Part shown: in pieces, positions 63,463-64,000 of the stretch
How positions within the stretch are numbered: position 1 is the first letter of the stretch
Layout of the letters: each line of letters starts with the position of its first letter
Source: Bog-473 sp963809715
GTDB taxonomy: Bacteria > Actinomycetota > Acidimicrobiia > Acidimicrobiales > RAAP-2
Length of the DNA stretch: 64,000 nucleotides
Assembly: GCA_963809715.1 (NCBI GenBank)
Contig: CAWEKO010000007.1
Span: 372,001-436,000, forward strand
Reading direction: 5' to 3'
Program-made: the position numbers and the translations under genes
Notes under the pieces: generated by a model
What the model saw: the letters and a program-made list of their open reading frames with translations, nothing else
What the model was told of the DNA's origin: nothing
Database searches by the model: none

Positions 63463-63867
63463 AGACTCAGTATGGAGGCTGCTGGTTGCAGCCCCCGGAA
63501 TATCAGTTCGAGCTCGTGATCTGAGGACGACTGAAATTGGCTCCAAGGCGGTGCCATCGAGGCGAAATGCTCGTTTGCGGGAACGGCTCGCACCGGGTCC
63601 AAGGAAGGTGTCGTCGCCGGTCCGAACAGAATCTTTCGTGTGTCACGAGGCCAGCTGTGCGTCGAGATCTTCTGGCGGGATGAAGCCTCGATTCCGAGCA
63701 CTTCCGTTTGCCCGACAGAGGCAGCAGGATCCAACGAAGGGAGGGCCGGAAGTTCCCGAACGTCGTCGGCCAAACGAATTAAGCGGCCGCAGGGTGTTCG
63801 ACACGAGATGTCACTGCCGCCAACCTGCGTGGAGGCGACGACAGCGACGGTCCCAACTCCGCTGGTC
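63463..63867. other. Gap with no supported gene
   Basis: 405 bases between maf and the edge gene. A minus frame overlaps it but shows no family motif, no Shine-Dalgarno and mixed composition. Only the leftward -10-like CATACT near maf is noted. I see nothing else. Confidence 0.45.
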
Positions 63868-64000
63868 TCAGCCGGTCGAAGCCACGCCCACTTTGTGACC
63901 CTGAGCGTCCGCAAACACGCCAAACGTCGTACCTGGAACCTCCTGAGCCGACTGAATGATCGTGCCCCCGAGCACCTCGGCCTTTTTGAGGGTGGCCGCC
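63868..64000 (-). CDS. VOC-family protein, C-terminal fragment cut by window edge
   Basis: 43 codons plus stop (TGA at 63870-63868). TLKKAEVLGGTIIQSAQEVPGTTFGVFADAQGHKVGV is the end of a glyoxalase/VOC unit of the kind ADPEGHxVGL. The 5' part lies beyond 64000. Confidence 0.75.
   Translation of the reverse strand, partial: AATLKKAEVLGGTIIQSAQEVPGTTFGVFADAQGHKVGVASTG

Overview
The window is high-GC DNA from an actinomycete-type bacterium. The mycothiol amidase Mca, two maleylpyruvate-isomerase-fold proteins, an F420-type luciferase-like oxidoreductase, DUF2469, a DUF2510-like protein and the PspA/HtpX/PspAB set all point to Actinomycetota. The class Acidimicrobiia is my guess from overall character, not something proven here. 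I recognised no rRNA, tRNA, CRISPR array or insertion sequence.

Layout. 1-13.1 kb is a housekeeping block: smc (5' truncated), ftsY, a convergent trio (maleylpyruvate-isomerase-like, FKBP lipoprotein, DUF6687-like), then ffh, rpsP, a KH protein, rimM, trmD, rplS, DUF2469 and yraN, followed by an enoyl-CoA hydratase and an NfeD-fragment/stomatin pair. 13.2-18 kb is a looser set of small stress and detoxification proteins (GNAT, ArsR with SRPBCC, PNPOx, NTF2, VOC). 18-26 kb carries comM-dprA, a frameshifted acyltransferase-3/SGNH gene, an enoyl-CoA hydratase, fumC and a pterin dehydratase. 26-37 kb holds a phosphatase, the PspA operon, mca, purK-purE with a YdjC-like deacetylase, an F420-type oxidoreductase, a DsbA-like protein, PAP2 and a Cas4/RecB-like nuclease. 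37-45.3 kb is a catabolic cluster (thioesterase, acyl-CoA dehydrogenase, enoyl-CoA hydratase, two-subunit biotin-dependent acyl-CoA carboxylase, AtuA-like protein) that resembles leucine or acyclic-terpenoid degradation. 45-54 kb has a membrane protein, an alcohol dehydrogenase, clpS, a drug exporter facing an ABC-F protein, an orphan peptide-binding protein and a peroxiredoxin. 54-64 kb is accessory: an ArsR-SRPBCC fusion with a shrunken paralogue, a serine-triplet repeat protein, a sulfotransferase with a DUF1214 protein, a TetR/cupin/NTF2 unit, Maf and partial or broken genes.

Regulation. Many first genes of transcription units have a TANNNT-like hexamer ending 5-8 nt before the start codon, which implies leaderless mRNAs. 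Genes within operons are joined by ATGA, GTGA or TGATG overlaps. Candidate operators are a perfect 18-bp palindrome between TetR and the cupin gene, paired GCAGCC-N4-GGCTGC palindromes before the ArsR-SRPBCC fusion, and a tandem 18-bp repeat near 17.4 kb.

Integrity. Reading frames are broken in smc, the acyltransferase (probably at more than one place) and a terminal GNAT gene, and an in-frame TGA cuts a small protein at 60781. Most look like single-base indels, so draft-sequence error has to be excluded before any of them is read as biology. The most intriguing unexplained element is the small protein at 55485-55757, which has serine at nearly every third residue over about 50 residues.
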